From: Rhizophagus clarus
Lineage: Eukaryota; Glomeromycota; Glomeromycetes; Glomerales; Glomeraceae
DNA length: 64,000 bases
Assembly (NCBI GenBank): GCA_015698045.1
Contig: BLAL01000162.1
Coordinates: forward strand, 496,001-560,000
Reading direction: 5' to 3'
The notes under the pieces are model-generated. The model was not told the DNA's origin. It saw nothing but the letters and a program-made list of their open reading frames with translations, and did no database searches. Below, one piece after another: positions 1-13,120 of the stretch. The stretch's first letter is position 1; every line of letters starts with the position of its first letter. The position numbers and the translations under genes are program-made.

Positions 1-740
1 TTATATTACAATTGTGCAATATTTACCAAATAACTAATTGACAGTTTTGACAGGAACTATTGAACTAATCGAAGAGAATTTACCAATTCGTGTTTTTTTA
101 GAATTGTTATTTGATCAATATCAAGATGATTTTGGCTTGATTATTTGTAATTTTGACAATATTATCAACACAGCAAGTCAACATTAAGATGATATCATAT
201 CAATACCATTTTTATTTTGCGTTATTTTAACTATATCGTATCGATATCATCATTATTTCACATTTTTTTAAAAAAATATCATTGTTTTAACTATATCGAG
301 CTAGTATTGATTTGATATTCTTTAAATAAATATTTTTGCGATATCTTTTCAATATACCAAACTAATATTAGTATGACATCATTTATTTGCATTTTTTTTT
401 GAAAATTATCATTTATTGTAACCATATAAAGCGATATCACTTCAATATTTCTTTAAGCAAATATTTTTATAATATCTTGTCAATACAATGAGTAAATATT
501 GATACAATACCAATATTTATTTTGCATTTCTTTTTGAAATTATTATTATTGCACCGATATCATAATGGTAATGATTCGATGTTTCTTCAAGCGAATATTT
601 TCACAATATTTTTTGTTATTATGGTAACATCATAATGATATTGTTTCGATAAATTGATATCACAATGATATGAATTTAATATTATTATTATATCAATTCG
701 GCATTGTTTAAAAACTTAAGGTTTCTGTAAAGTAGTATTT
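1..740. repeat. GATATC-rich subterminal repeat region, copy 1
   Basis: The stretch is filled with short motifs such as GATATC, ATATCG and CAATAT spaced every 20-40 bases. It ends in GTTTCTGTAAAGTA near 726-740. The same motif field and the same ending occur at 30400-31130, and in reverse orientation at 3560-4200, where a TIR-like end (ACAGTGGACAGC) follows. I see no gene here. It is best read as the inner part of a mariner-like element whose terminal segment is missing on this copy. Confidence 0.6.
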
Positions 741-3045
741 ACCAAATTTTATTTTATTTTATTTATTTTTTTACTTTTTTTCAGTATTTTAGACCAAATT
801 TATTATTTTTATTATTTTTTTTCAGTTTTTAATACCTTAATTCTAAAAGTCTGGTCATGCTTTTTATCTAGCAACACTACAAAAAAAAAAAAAAATTAAT
901 TAATTAGTTAAAAAAATATCAAAAAATACTTCCCCTACCCTCCCTTACCTTAATTTTAAAAGTCTGGTTATGCTTTTTATCTGGCAACACTACAAAAAAT
1001 AAAAAAAAAGTTAACTTAATTAATTAAAAAAATAACAAAACACCTCTCCTACCCTTTCTTAAGTTAATTCCAAAAGTCCAATTATGTTTTTTGTCTGGTA
1101 ATACTATAAAAAATAAAAAAAGTTAACTTAATTAATTAAAATAAAATAACAAAATACCTCTCCTACCCTTCCTTACCTTAATTTTAAAAGTCTGGTTATA
1201 CTTTTTATCTGGCAACACTACAAAAAATAAAAAAAAAGTTAATTAAAAAAAATAATGAAACACCTTTCCTACTCTCCCTTACCTTAATTTCAAAAGTTTA
1301 GTCATGCTTTTTGTTTGGCAATACTACAAAAAATAAAAAAAAAAACTTAATTTGTGATTTGTCTCTGAACCAGTAAAAACTACTAATACAATTTGGAAAA
1401 TTATTTTTGCAAATTAATTAGCAGGAAATTTAAATAAGAATAATAGATATAGCATGCAAGAAAGGTAGAATGAATTTAAAAAGTTAGTGGGAAAAGGTAG
1501 TTTAGAAGAAACTGACATTCTAAAAGGTATTAACTATTCAAAATTGGATAGCTACCCAATATAAGCAAAATATAGCACAATAAGCTAGACAGCCTGTGAT
1601 TAATAGAAAAACTTTTTTTTAATTTTTTTTGTTTATTCACTTCAAAACAGATATTTATCAGCATATAAAATAATATTTTAGTAAAAAAATATCAATTTTG
1701 TAATTGTTATACTTCCTGTAATTAAATAATATAGTATTTTTAAGGGCCAGAATCCAGCGTTGCTAAAGAAAAAATTTTTTAAATAATTATACAATATAAA
1801 AATTATTGACGAACCTTAATTCCCCCCAGTTTTAAGCAATTGGTTATATTATTTTTCAGCCGGGGTTATAATACAAATTTGGCTAATTATTTTTTAAACA
1901 AAATCACCAATTTTTACGATATCGTAACCTTAAATAATAAGTATATGTTGATCAAACTTGTGAAACTAATATATGATAATGCAAATTTATCATTTAATAT
2001 ACTCCAGAACATTATTCTGTAATGCTTAAAAAAAAAATTCTGGACAAATTGGCTTAAAAGCTATTTAAGGGTTAATTAATTCGCAAAAATTAGTTCTCTG
2101 AAATATATTAATAGTTTTCACTGGTTCAGAAACAGATCACGAATTAATTAAAAAAAAATAACAAAACATCTTCTCCACCCTCTCTTACTTTAATTCCAAA
2201 AGTCCAGTCATATTTTTCATCTAGCAATACTACAAAAAATAAAAAAAAATTACCTTTTAATTAATTAAAAAAAATAATGAAATACCTTCCCCACTCTTCC
2301 TTACTTTAATTCCAAAATCTGGTTATGCTTTTTGTCTGGCAACGCTACAGAAAATAAAAAAAAGTTAATTAATTAAAAAAAAATAATAAAATACCTTCCC
2401 TAACCCTTCCTTACTTTAATTCTAAAAGTCTGATCATGCTTTTTGTCTGAAAACACTACAAAAAATAAAAAAAAATAATTAATTAATTAGTTAAAAAAAA
2501 ACCACTGAAAAATACTTCTTTACCCTCACTTACATTAATTCCAAAAGTCCAGTCATATTTTTCATCTAGCAATACTACAAAAAATAAAAAAAAATTATCT
2601 TTTAATTAATTAAAAAAAATAATGAAATACCTTCCCCACCCTTCCTTACCTTAATTCCAAAATCTGGTTATGCTTTTTATCTGGCAACGCTACAGAAAAT
2701 AAAAAATTAAAAAAAAATAATAAAATACCTTCCCTAACCCTTCCTTACTTTAATTCTAAAAGTCTGATCATGCTTTTTGTCTGAAAACACTACAAAAAAT
2801 AAAAAAAATAATTAATTAATTAGTTAAAAAAAATCACTGAAAAATACTTCTCTACCCTCCCTTACATTAATTCCAAAAATCTGGTCATACTTTTTATCTA
2901 GCAACATTACAAAAAATAAAAAAAAAATAATTACTTAATTAATTAAAAAAAAATAATGAAACATCTTCCTCAACCCTTCTTTACCTTAATTTTAAAAGTC
3001 CAGTCATGCTTTTTGTCTAGAAACACTACAAAAATAAATTGATAA
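741..3045 (-). repeat. Type I exon-like cassette array (about 13 units)
   Basis: Units of about 110-125 bp repeat in tandem. Read on the minus strand each has a T-rich tract, then TTTTTTGTAG, then a 41-nt segment beginning TGTTGCCAGA and ending GGAATTAAG, then GTAAGG. That is the layout of intron 3' end, exon, intron 5' end. The spacer carries runs of TTAATTAATTA. The array is interrupted by a separate element at 1351-2143. The same cassette occurs at 25986-27745 (plus) and, more degenerate, at 56920-57690 (minus). I cannot tell whether the units are transcribed or spliced. Confidence 0.75.
1351..2143. mobile_element. Non-autonomous DNA element with TTAA target duplication
   Basis: The ends are inverted repeats of about 40 bp: the left begins TTTGTGATTTGTCTCTGAAC and the right, on the other strand, TTCGTGATCTGTTTCTGAAC, both followed by CAGT and AAAACTA. 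TTAA stands directly outside each end (1347-1350 and 2144-2147), and removing the element with one TTAA restores a normal spacer of the surrounding array. The interior has no convincing coding sequence; a 60-codon ORF at 1840-2022 looks random. TTAA targets are typical of the piggyBac and Kolobok groups, but the ends do not let me choose between them. Confidence 0.7.
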
Positions 3046-3437
3046 ATAATTAAAAAAAAAGATCAGATATTTGAATTATCTGATTAAATTGGTAAGTCAC
3101 ATGATCCTTTATACTGAATAATTCATTATAGTGTAAATGAATTTTTTATAAATTTAAAAATTTTTTTTTTTTAATTAAGATATAAGTTTGCATAGCATTA
3201 CTATGAAAAAAGTTGCGTAGAGTTAATAATAAATACATGCAGATCATTTGTAAGTTATATTAGTATTGTTCAGAATCCTTGCAGTATATTAATAGAAATT
3301 TTAGGTAATAATCTGAAAAATTGATATATTAATAATTACAAGTTTTTTGGAAAATTTAGTTTCTAGTATGTTAAGAAAAAATGTATACTATAATTAAAAT
3401 TAAAGAATACTTTGCCAAATATTAATTTATTAATATA
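3046..3437. other. AT-rich spacer with a shared array boundary
   Basis: No gene is seen. At 3056-3105 the sequence AGATCAGATATTTGAATTAT and its continuation mark the edge of the cassette array. A close relative stands at the edge of the type I array near 57697-57740, and a partial one near 25925-25950 in reverse orientation. The remainder is plain AT-rich sequence. Confidence 0.4.
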
Positions 3438-4230
3438 CAGTGGACAGCATAAATTAAGCACTATTTTCAAAGTTAATTTACGATATAAATTATAAATACC
3501 AGTATAATAAATTTATATTTATTTTAAAAATAAGACTTAAAACAACATTTTAAAGGTACTTTACTGAAACTTGGGGTTATTTATTAATGTCGATTCGATA
3601 CCATAATGATATTGTTATGATATTATCACGATATTATAGTAAAAAGTTGGATCATTGTCGTTAAGTTAGTCATAACTATATCTATTCGTTATTGATTAGT
3701 ACGATATTCCTGCAATCACTATACGACATTTATTTAACATTGTAACTGTATCGTAGCAATATCATATTAATATCGAATTAATATTACCAAAGTATTATGA
3801 TATTTATTTGATATCATAACTATATCGTAAAGATAACATATTAATATCGAATTAATATTGCCAAAGTATTATAATATTTATTTGATATCATAACTATATT
3901 GTAAAGATAATATATTGACATCAAATTAACATTTCCAAAGTATTATAATATTTATTTGATATCGTAACTATATCGTAAAGATAACATATTAACATTAAAT
4001 TAACATTGCAAAGTATTATAACATTTATTAGATATTGTAACCATATTGTAGCGATATCATATTAACATCAAATTAATATTACAAAAACATTGTAACTATA
4101 TTATAGAAATATCATATTAATATCAAATTAACATTGCTAAAGTATTATAATATTTATTTGATATTATAACTACATCATAGTAATTTCATAAATTACATCA
4201 CAAAAACGATTTTATATTAAATTTAAAAAA
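3438..4230 (+). mobile_element. Mariner-like terminus with GATATC-rich repeats, copy 2
   Basis: The left end reads TA followed by CAGTGGACAGCATAAATTAA, a sequence in the style of Tc1/mariner termini with a TA target. About 120 bp of unique sequence and TACTTTACTGAAACT follow, then the GATATC repeat field to about 4200. The reverse complement of this end, including the 120 bp, is found at 31580-31702. No transposase is visible, and no opposite terminus close by. Confidence 0.55.
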
Positions 4231-4829
4231 ATATAAGAAAAACAATCATGATTAATATAATATACACTTTATAAAATATATTTAAAATTTAAATTTAATA
4301 CATAACTTTGGAATAATGGTTAAAGCAGGTAATCTTCAGAATTTTGAGAAAAAATAAAAATGATAATATTTTTCATTGGGAAAAAATTTGGTTCACAGAT
4401 CTGCACAATTCTGCGGAATCCAATTCTGCGCAGATCTGAGGACATGCCGATGCGCAGCACTGAAAAATTTCATGGATTTCTGCGCAGATCTGCAAGCACA
4501 AAAAAACCTGCGAAATTTTTCAAAAATAAATGTGTGAAATTTTTCAAAAACACTAATGCAAATTTACAATTAGGCAGTGTTTTAACTTTAATATTAACTA
4601 ATATTAATTTATTAATTAAAGATATTTACAAATTTAAAAGTACATATATTAAACTATCCTATTTGCTAACTAAATGCACTAATTAAAAAGTCCCCTTTTC
4701 TTTTCTTTACTGACGTTCAAATTATGTTGTTGTTAATGGTTTAAACATTGTTCCAGTTGGTTTGATTCCAACAAATAACTTTTAACTTTTTCAATCCAAC
4801 AAATCATGTCAAAACGTGAAAATATTATT

Positions 4830-7800
4830 GCTCCTAAAGAAAACCGTAGACCTACAATAAAAGAAAAGCGAAATATTAGCTGACTTTTCGTTTAAATAAA
4901 AAAAATGAAATAATTTTGAAGATAAATACCTTCAAAATCTTTGTTCAGAAGCTGTAAACTTACAAGAAACAAAATAAATGAAATGTTAGCAAATGTTTTA
5001 TTAAGAAATTTCAAAAAAATAGTAAAAGGAACTTCGTAGAGCACCTTCAAAGTTTTGTAACGTTCCAAAAAGCCCCAGACCTATAAAAATAAGCGTTAAT
5101 AAAATTTCTCGTTAAAAAGAAAATTAAATAAATTTCAAAGTTGTACTTTCAAAATTTCTTCTAGGAATCCAACCGCGGACCTACAAAAGAAAGAATAAGA
5201 AAATAAAGAATGTCAGTAAACGTTCATTGAATAAAAAAACCCAAAAATTAAAGGTACCTTTAAGAGATGTACAGTATTTCAACGTCTAAGATCTAAAAAG
5301 AAAGAAAAAATTAAACGTTAGTAATGTTTGTTATAATAGAAGTAAAAAAAAATTTAAAAGTGATGAATTACCTTTGAATGGAGTCTGGGCTTTATCTGGA
5401 CCTAAAAAAATAAAAAACATTGAACATTAGCAACGTTTGTTAAACAAAAAAATTAAATGGGGTCTTTGCAATAGAAAAGTACAAAACTCAAAAAAATTTT
5501 TAAATTTACTTTATATGCTAATTATGTTTTTTATACTAAAATAAATGTAAATTTAATATTAATTAAATTTTTATTTTTTTTTGAGTTTCGTACCTTTCTA
5601 TTGCAAAGACCCCAAATTTTTTTTTGAAGGTTATACCTTCAAAATAGTCTTCAAAAATGGTTACTAGATTTAAAAAAGAAAAAATAGACGTTAATAAACA
5701 TTCATTAACATTCGTTAAATAAAAACAAAAAAAATAAATTGAAGGCCTTACTTTCGAATAGAGTCCAGTCTTCAAAATGGAACGTCTGGATCTAAAAAAA
5801 TAAAAAAATGAACGTTAGTAACATTCATTAAAATAAAATAAAAAAAAAAGTAAAAATTTTCGAAGATATTATACCTTTGAAATATCATAGTCCGCCTCTA
5901 AAAGAGTTCTGAACTTAACAAATAAAAAAAATGAACATTAGTAACGTTCGTTTAAAAAAACAAAAAAAAATAATAATTTCGAAAATATTATACCTTTGAA
6001 ATATCATAGTCCACCTCTAAAGAAGTTTTGGATCTAAAAAAGAAAAAAAACGAATATTAGTTAACGTTCGTTGAAATAATAAAAAAAGATATTTCGAAGT
6101 TTCTTTATCTTCAAAATACTACGATCCACTTCGAATTAGAGTTCTGGACCTAAAAAATGAAATGAAACATTAGTAATGTTTCATAAAATAAAAATATATA
6201 AAAAAAAAATTTATTTTGAAGTTTTTTTACCTTTGAAATAACTCAGTCCACTTCTTCCAGACCTAAAAAAGAAAGAAAACAAATGTTAGTTAACGTTCGT
6301 TGAAATAAAAGTAAAAAAAAATTATTTTTTTATTTTTTATTTACAGTAGTCTGCCTATAAAGGACTTTCAGACCTAAAAAATAAAAAAAATGAACATTAG
6401 TAACGTTCATTTAAATAAAACAAAAAAAAATAATAATTTTCAAAGATATTTTATCTTCAAAATATCATATAATCCGCCTCTAAAGAAGTTCTGGACCTAA
6501 AAAAAGAAAGAAAACAAATGTTAGTTAACGTTCGTTAAAATTAAAGTAAAAAAAATTGTTTTTTTACTTAATGGTCTGCCTCAAAATGGAGTTCTGGACC
6601 TAAAAAAAAGAATAAAAGCGAAACGTTACTAACATTTCGCTAAAATACAAAAAAAAATGATTTTTTTTTACTTAAAGTGGAGACGCCTCGAATAGAGTTC
6701 TAGTCCTAAAAAAAAGAAGAAAAGCGAAACATTACTAACGTTTCGCTAAAATAAAAAAAATGAATTTTTTTTTACTCTTAAAGTAGTCGGCCTCAAAATG
6801 GAGTTTCAGAACCTAAAAAAAAGGTGAAACGTTACTAACATTTCGCTAAAATACAAAAAAAAACTTATTTTTTTTTTTACTTGAAGTGGTCCACCTTGAA
6901 ATAGAGTTCCAGACCTAAAAAAGGAAGAAATGCAAAACGTTACTAACATTTCGCTAAAATACAAAAAAAAATAATTTTTTTTTACTTAATGGTCTGCCTT
7001 GAAATGGAGTTCCAGACCTAAAAAAAAAAAAGAAATGCGAAACGATACTAATATTTCGCTAAAATACAAAAAAAAAATCATTTTTTTTTACTTAGTGGTT
7101 TGCCTCGAAATAGAGTTCTGAACCTAAAAAAATGAAGAAATGCAAAATGTTACTAACGTTTTGCTAAAATATAAAAAAAAATCATTTTTTTTTTACTTAG
7201 TGGTCTGCCTCAAAATGGAGTTCTGAACCTAAAAAAATGAAGAAATGCAAAACGTTACTAACGTTTTGCTGAAATATAAAAAAAAAATCATTTTTTTTTT
7301 ACTTAGTGGTCTGCCTCGAAATGGAGTTCCAGACCTAAAAAAAATGAAAAAAAGCGTAATGTTCCTAACGTTTTGCTAAAATACAAAAAAAAATTAATTT
7401 TTTTTTACTCTTAAAATGGTCTGCCTCAAAATGGAGTTCTGGACCTAAAAAAAAGAAAAAGAAATCGAACGTTAGTTAATGTTCGTTAAATTAAATTAAT
7501 AAAAAAATCTGGAGCTGTACTTCAGCTTTTGGACCCCAAAAAAAATTAAAAATAACAAAAAAAAAGTTCAGAGCTGTACTTTGGCTTCTGATCCTAAAAA
7601 AATATAAAAATCAAACGTTTATAATGTTCGTTAAATAAATTAATATACTTGAAGGCTTTAACCTTTGAAATGGAGAGTCCAGAGCCGTTCTTCAGTGTCA
7701 AGGACCTCTAACCTTCAAAATGGAGAGTCCAGAACTGTTCTTTAGCGTCAAGGATCTCTACTCTTCGAAGTGGAGAGTTCAGGGCTGTTCTTTAACATCC

Positions 7801-7850
7801 AGGACCTCTAACCTTTGAAATAGAGTCCGGAAAGGGCTTTAGGCTCGTCC
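4830..7850 (-). repeat. Type II exon-like cassette array
   Basis: On the minus strand the units read T-tract, AG, an exon-like segment of about 30-38 nt starting GTCCAGA and often containing CTCCATTTTGAGGCAGACCA, then GTAAAA or GTAATT. The spacers contain an inverted repeat of the form GAACGTTAGTTAACGTTC, which supplies TAAC-type branch-site look-alikes 20-30 nt before the AG. Spacer length is about 75-95 nt, like the host introns. Early units (4830-5420) are diverged; units from 6550 to 7480 are close copies. Segments of different length make a single continuous reading frame unlikely. Confidence 0.7.
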
Positions 7851-8215
7851 AAAACTTAGAAAAGAAGCTACAAAAAAAATTTTTTAAATAGCTTCGCAAG
7901 ACAGATCTTGCCATTTTTGTCTGTAAAACTTCAAAATTTGAAAACTTCCTAATTTCTCATTCATCCCGCACTTTAAAACCATAAGTAAAAAATTTTTGTT
8001 TGAATCTGGAACTTGTACCTTTGGCATTCCGTCAAACATTGGAAAACTTGTCTTAAAGACTTTGAACCTTATAAAAAAACAGTATTTTTTATTTTTTTTT
8101 TTAAAAAAAAAATTATTCTTAAAGTCCGATTATCTGACAAGCTTCGAAGCTTAAAAAAGAATCCATTAAAAATTTATTTTTTTTTTCTTTGGTATCTTTA
8201 AACAAATTAATTTTT

Positions 8216-8345
8216 TTAAGGCGTTAAAAAATTATTTCTTTAAAAGTGTTAAAAAATTATTTCTTTAAAAGAATTATTTCTTTAAAAGTGTTAAAAAATT
8301 ATTTCTTTAAAAGTATTATAAAATTATTTCTTTAAAGTGATAGAA
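8216..8345. repeat. 27 bp tandem repeat
   Basis: About five copies of a unit like TTAAAAAATTATTTCTTTAA lie between the type II array and the conserved right-terminal segment of the element. No coding content. Confidence 0.7.
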
Positions 8346-8633
8346 AAAAATTGTTTTTTTAAAAAAGTTTAAAAAATTAGTGATGTAAAGTTTATTAAAA
8401 TAAATATGCAAAGTTTATCAAATTAAAGAAGAAAATTGTGAAAATCTTTAAAGATTTTTGTACAAAGTATTTTTAAAAATCTGCAATTTTGGAGATTATC
8501 ACAAATTTTTCATAAAAAAATCTTTGAAAAAATAAAAAAAATAATTTCTGCAGTATTACGCAGATTCTTAACAAAATTGCATTAAAAAATGCGGCAATCT
8601 GCTAAAATCACAGATCACTGCAGATCTGAACTG

Positions 8634-9053
8634 ATATAACTTTTCCAATGTTAACGTTACTCTTTAAATTTGAAAGTGTTAATTCTTAAAACCATAATAT
8701 TATAAAAAAAAAATGCTGGCTGCTACGACTGACGCCACCTCAGACAAAGTAATTGGCGGCAAAAAATGTCATAAAATATCCAGCCCTATTTCATAACATT
8801 TTCCTCCAGGCTAAGCAAATATTACAAAAGAAAGCTCAAATATATTCAGCAATTTGAACATAGCATTTGAGAATATATTCTAACTCTCTTAAATAATATC
8901 ACAGTCTAATAAAAAAAGACTCAAACTATACCCTATTGTAAAGAAAGTACATAACCAATTCCTCTTACAGAACCAGTAGACTTTACGAATATAGTAGAGT
9001 CCAAAAAAATATAAAAAATATGTGTATATGACATTTTCATACCTGCTTAATAG
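8634..9053. other. Spacer without a recognised gene
   Basis: Unique AT-rich sequence with one less AT-rich patch at 8715-8760 (around GCTACGACTGACGCCACCTC). No ORF, RNA gene or repeat could be supported. Confidence 0.4.
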
Positions 9054-9447
9054 TTTCACTATTTATTTGAAAGTAGTTTATTTGTCTTATGCGTTTTTTG
9101 GCAAACGGTCTTCGTGTTGATGGCTATATCGAATATAAACCAAAATGCTAAAGTATTGTTAATATTGTAAAAGATAAGTAAAGTAAAAGAGAGAAGAAGA
9201 AAATACCATAAAGTATTAAAATATAAGACAAGTATAATATTCGGCTTTACCATTTATTTAAAAGTAGTTTTTTTGTCTTATACGTTTTTTTGGTGAACAG
9301 TCTTTGTGTTGGTGGCTATATCATATATATAAATTAAAATGCCAAAGTATTATTAATATTGTAAAAGATAAGTAAAGTAACTTGGATAAAAGAGAAAAGA
9401 AGAAAATACTGTAAAATGTTAAGACAAGTATAATATTTAAGAAGAGA
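9054..9447. repeat. Tandem duplication, unit about 190 bp
   Basis: Two diverged direct copies (9054-9240 and 9241-9447) share TATTTGTCTTATGCGTTTTT, a GTCTTCGTGTTG block and a GTAAAAGATAAGTAAAGTAA block. The minus-strand ORF over the first copy is not preserved in the second, so I do not treat it as a gene. Confidence 0.7.
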
Positions 9448-9696
9448 GAAGTTTATTTTTGAAAATAAATAAAACATTATGAATTTTAGCTATTTTAGAT
9501 TTCACATGCATGTAAACAAATCAATTTTGATTGGTTAATTTTAATATATTACATCATGCATAATGATTAATGTGATTTTATTGGTTAATTTTAAAACTGA
9601 CACAAATTATATATTTATATAATCAAACAATTATACGGCTGTAAAATAAAAATTATTTTTTATCCAAATTCTATTTGTGATATCATAATTAGGTAG

Positions 9697-12600
9697 TTAG
9701 CACCTTTCTGAATTACAATTATAAATAAAATGTACTTTTTGAAAATTATCTATTACAGTAATTGGAAAAATACGTCTCCATTTATTTCCTGTTGCTTGAA
9801 GGCGGTAAAGTGAATATTTTAATACTGAATGTTCAGCTCTAGTATCCTCAAACCAATCAATAACAATAAAGGCATAATATTTGTCATTATTACTTTTATG
9901 TCAAAAGATACCCTTGATAATTGCATAAGATTTTTCGTGATCTTCTTCATAAATTGTGATAAAATCACCAAGGTGTAAGTAAACTTTGAAAGAATACCAC
10001 TTTCTTCTTCAAATGTATATGATGCCAATTTGTACTAACTAATTGAAACATTCATAAGTGCTGCCTTAAATTTCATATCCATATAAGATAAAAACAACTC
10101 AGTTTTAAAATTATGCAAAGTTAAGAGAAGTAAATCACGTTCCTGCTTTGACATTCTTTTTTTTAAGAAAATATTGGAAATAAAATTTACCGGTGAAACA
10201 ACTAAAATAAAAATCAGATACATGTGAAAAAATAAATATAAAGTATATATTATATTATATTATACTATTACTACTATCTTACCTTTTGTGTCATCATTAT
10301 CTTGAGCTTGTTCTTCAATTGAATATTTATCTTCTGTAACATACCAGTTCAGAAATAATTGGCCAAAATTTGAATTTGTAAATCCAGTACAAGATCTGTT
10401 AAATCTTGAATCTATACCACCATCTGTTAAATGTTAAATTGCAAATAGAGTATTGTAACATTTTAATAAATCCAAATCTGTTTTTGCAATTAGTCTTTGG
10501 TACTATTCCTTTAAATATACGATGAACCATTTCTTTTATACCCACTTGAATATTAGTAAGTGTCCCAAAGGTTTTAGCATGCATCAAAAGATGCATATTA
10601 ACGTGTATATTTGGTAAATTAACAAAACTAATAAAAATCTATAAAAAAATAAAATAATATTAATTATTTAAAAATTATTTCCATATTCTGAATTTCAAGT
10701 TCATAATTATACCTTTGGAAGGATTGAAAACTCTTCTTCAAGACATTGCTATAATTCCTTATAGCTATCTGACATTAAATACTGTTCTCATAGTTTTTGC
10801 AACATGTACCCAACAAGCTATAATATTTTTTGGTACTAAGCTAATTCGAGATGCATTAATTCTTTGTTGAATGGTAACTGCTTCATTACGTTTGAGACTT
10901 GATTCTTTTAAAAACTGATTTAGTAAAAATGGCATAATTATAGCTAATTTAAGTAGATCAGACATCATAAAACTATTGTAATGAGAAATAGGATTAGGTA
11001 AATGAAACCACTTTTTTTGGAATTTCAAAATTTTTCCAAATTTTGATAAAATCATCTTCTCCTTCTCGTGAAAATAATTCACAAGTTAATTTTAACAGCC
11101 GCCCAATCTTTCTCGCGGTGGCATGATAAACATCCTGCGGAGTCTGTAGATGTTTTTTCCATTTCAATTTATCTAAAATACTAGATGATGATCGTAAACC
11201 ATATTCTGTACAAAGTTGGTTTCTTCTTGAAATTACAGATTCATGAGAAATTTTTGAAATTTCTTCATCTGTAATATGATGATAATATAATGTTGTTATA
11301 ATATCCTGATTATGAGCACTCTATGATCCTTTATCAATTTTATAGGTATGACAACCTTTATTTGCATTATATCTAAATTCATTTTAAAAAATTTTAATAA
11401 TTGTTACAGAATAATGTTATTAAAATTATTGATTAAATTGAGGATACCTCATTACTCCTGCCAAGTCATTACCTTGGGGTAGATCTGCTGTAACAATGCC
11501 CAAATCGGCAATTACCCATGCATCTTATCCTTGAACAGTCATTATCTTCCCTTTCTCAAAATCTTTTATTTCTGAAACAAAAGGTACCATGAATTTGTTA
11601 AAATTTCCGCCAAACAGTACAAACCTGAGAACAAAATGATTTTTGATTAGCTTTCTTTGATGTGTTAGCATATTGCCAAACTGTATATAGACGCTACTTA
11701 AAGAATAATATACATTTCTAAATGTACCAAAATCATCATAATAAAGATCTAAAAATAACTTATAAACTGGTATAGATGACGATGGTGGGTTTCTAATAGA
11801 AATGTAATCAGATGGGTATAGGTATAAAAATTTTACGTCCTGAACACACCAATGGTCATTGCATTTATAAATTATTTTGCTAATCTGTAATAAATCTTTG
11901 GGAATATTTTGATGCTGAAACGTCATCATTATAGCCACTTTCTCTAAAATTTGAGAGGTCATTATGATTAAAAATGGTTCATCCTGTAACCATACTTCTC
12001 CAGTAATAGAACGACGTTGTCTTGATAATTCTTTTAAATTTCCAGGTAAATCATTATAATTCAGGATTTTTTGAACTTGTAACTTATAATATTCATCATT
12101 TTTCAAAATTGCTCTCAATTTTCCAAGTTTTTTTTGGTCATTATCTTGGTAGTAGATAAAATCACCAGATCAGTACAAAACTATTTTATTAAAAGTAAAT
12201 AATCAATGTTAATAAATCATAATTGTATCAAAATACATTATTTTATTACCTTCTGATATTAATATTTCATGTTGTCCAAAAAGTGGTAATTCACCCCATA
12301 AGTTTCTATGCCAAAATTCTGATTTTTTTTCAGAATCAATACCAGGTCCAAAATACATATGCTTTTTTAGCATCAGATTATTCAGAACATGCCATATAAT
12401 TTTACCAAATGAGAGTTGGTACAAAAGCTTTAATCCTCATGAAGTTGACGGAGTTTTTTTTGGTAAAATTTTAATAGACTTTGTTGTTATTGGTAGGAGA
12501 GGAAGACATTTCTTCGATAATTGAAATCTTTAGATATTTTTTATCACATGGGTAGGCTCAAATTGAGGATTATGAATGATATCGACAAGATCTTTATATG

Positions 12601-13120
12601 CTTTCGTAGAAATATTGTGCTTCTGAAGCCAATAAAATAGTGCCTTAACCATATAATTATTAAAGTACGGTGCAAATTCACCATCACAGGATGGTAACTT
12701 GTCTTTATCCAAAGCTTCTGTATTTCTTTCTCTTTGCCATTACGTTCTTCTTCATCATTATTACGTTCCTCTTCCACTTCATTATCATTATTGTTACCTT
12801 CCCTTTTCTTCTCTTCATCATTGTTTTCATTATTATCTACTTCCTCCTCTTCGCTATTGTAATCGTTGTCACTTTCTTCTTCCTCTTCAGTATCTGATAA
12901 ATTTATATCATCTTGCGAAAATATCATCTCATCATTATAGTGTTGAAGATTAATTGAATCATATGCATTATCATCATCATTATTGTCTTGAAAACTTAAA
13001 TTACCATCTTTATAATCATATTGAAAGTTTATGTCTTCATTATTATTATCAGGTGAATGTATGGGGTGAACGTATTACTACTTTCTTGTCAGATTCTGTT
13101 GTCTCATTAGGGTTGCTGTA
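9697..13120 (-). pseudogene. Decayed Plavaka-type DDE transposase
   Basis: This is a transposase reading frame broken by frameshifts and stops, read on the minus strand. From N to C the pieces are: a very acidic low-complexity region (about 12930-12740); LPSCDGEFAPYFNNY and KDLVDIIHNPQFEP (12712-12530); FWHRNLWGELPLFGQ (12340-12250); a well preserved 197-codon block at 12118-11525 with YYDDFGTFRNVYYSL and NHFVLRFVLFGGNFNKF; HLPNPISHYNSFMMSDLLKL (11082-10765); HLLMHAKTFGTL and GIKEMVHRIFKG (10596-10399); and a tail with WRRIFPITVIDNFQKV ending at a stop at 9697-9699. I recognise these motifs as those of Plavaka transposases, a CACTA-related group abundant in fungi; the assignment is from memory of the family. 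The pieces lie in different frames, so the copy is inactive. The region upstream of the acidic block is cut by the element starting at 13163. Confidence 0.75.

Larger units (their letters stand above)
4390..8633 (-). mobile_element. TIR-bounded element carrying the type II cassette array
   Basis: The left end (from 4391, GTTCACAGATCTGCACAATT) and the right end read on the other strand (GTTCAGATCTGCAGTGATCT) are imperfect inverted repeats of roughly 28 bp. The interior holds a cassette array at about 4830-7850, a 63-65 bp direct repeat at 7650-7830, a 27 bp repeat at 8216-8345 and a right-terminal segment of about 380 bp. That terminal segment recurs in reverse orientation at 59553-59940, at the head of a second array. 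No transposase gene is seen, so it would have to be moved by enzymes from elsewhere. No clear target duplication was found, so the exact ends are uncertain. Confidence 0.5.

Noticed and set aside
12670..12953. Plus-strand ORFs of 75 and 84 codons
   Set aside because: They are the antisense of the acidic Glu/Asp repeat of the Plavaka pseudogene.
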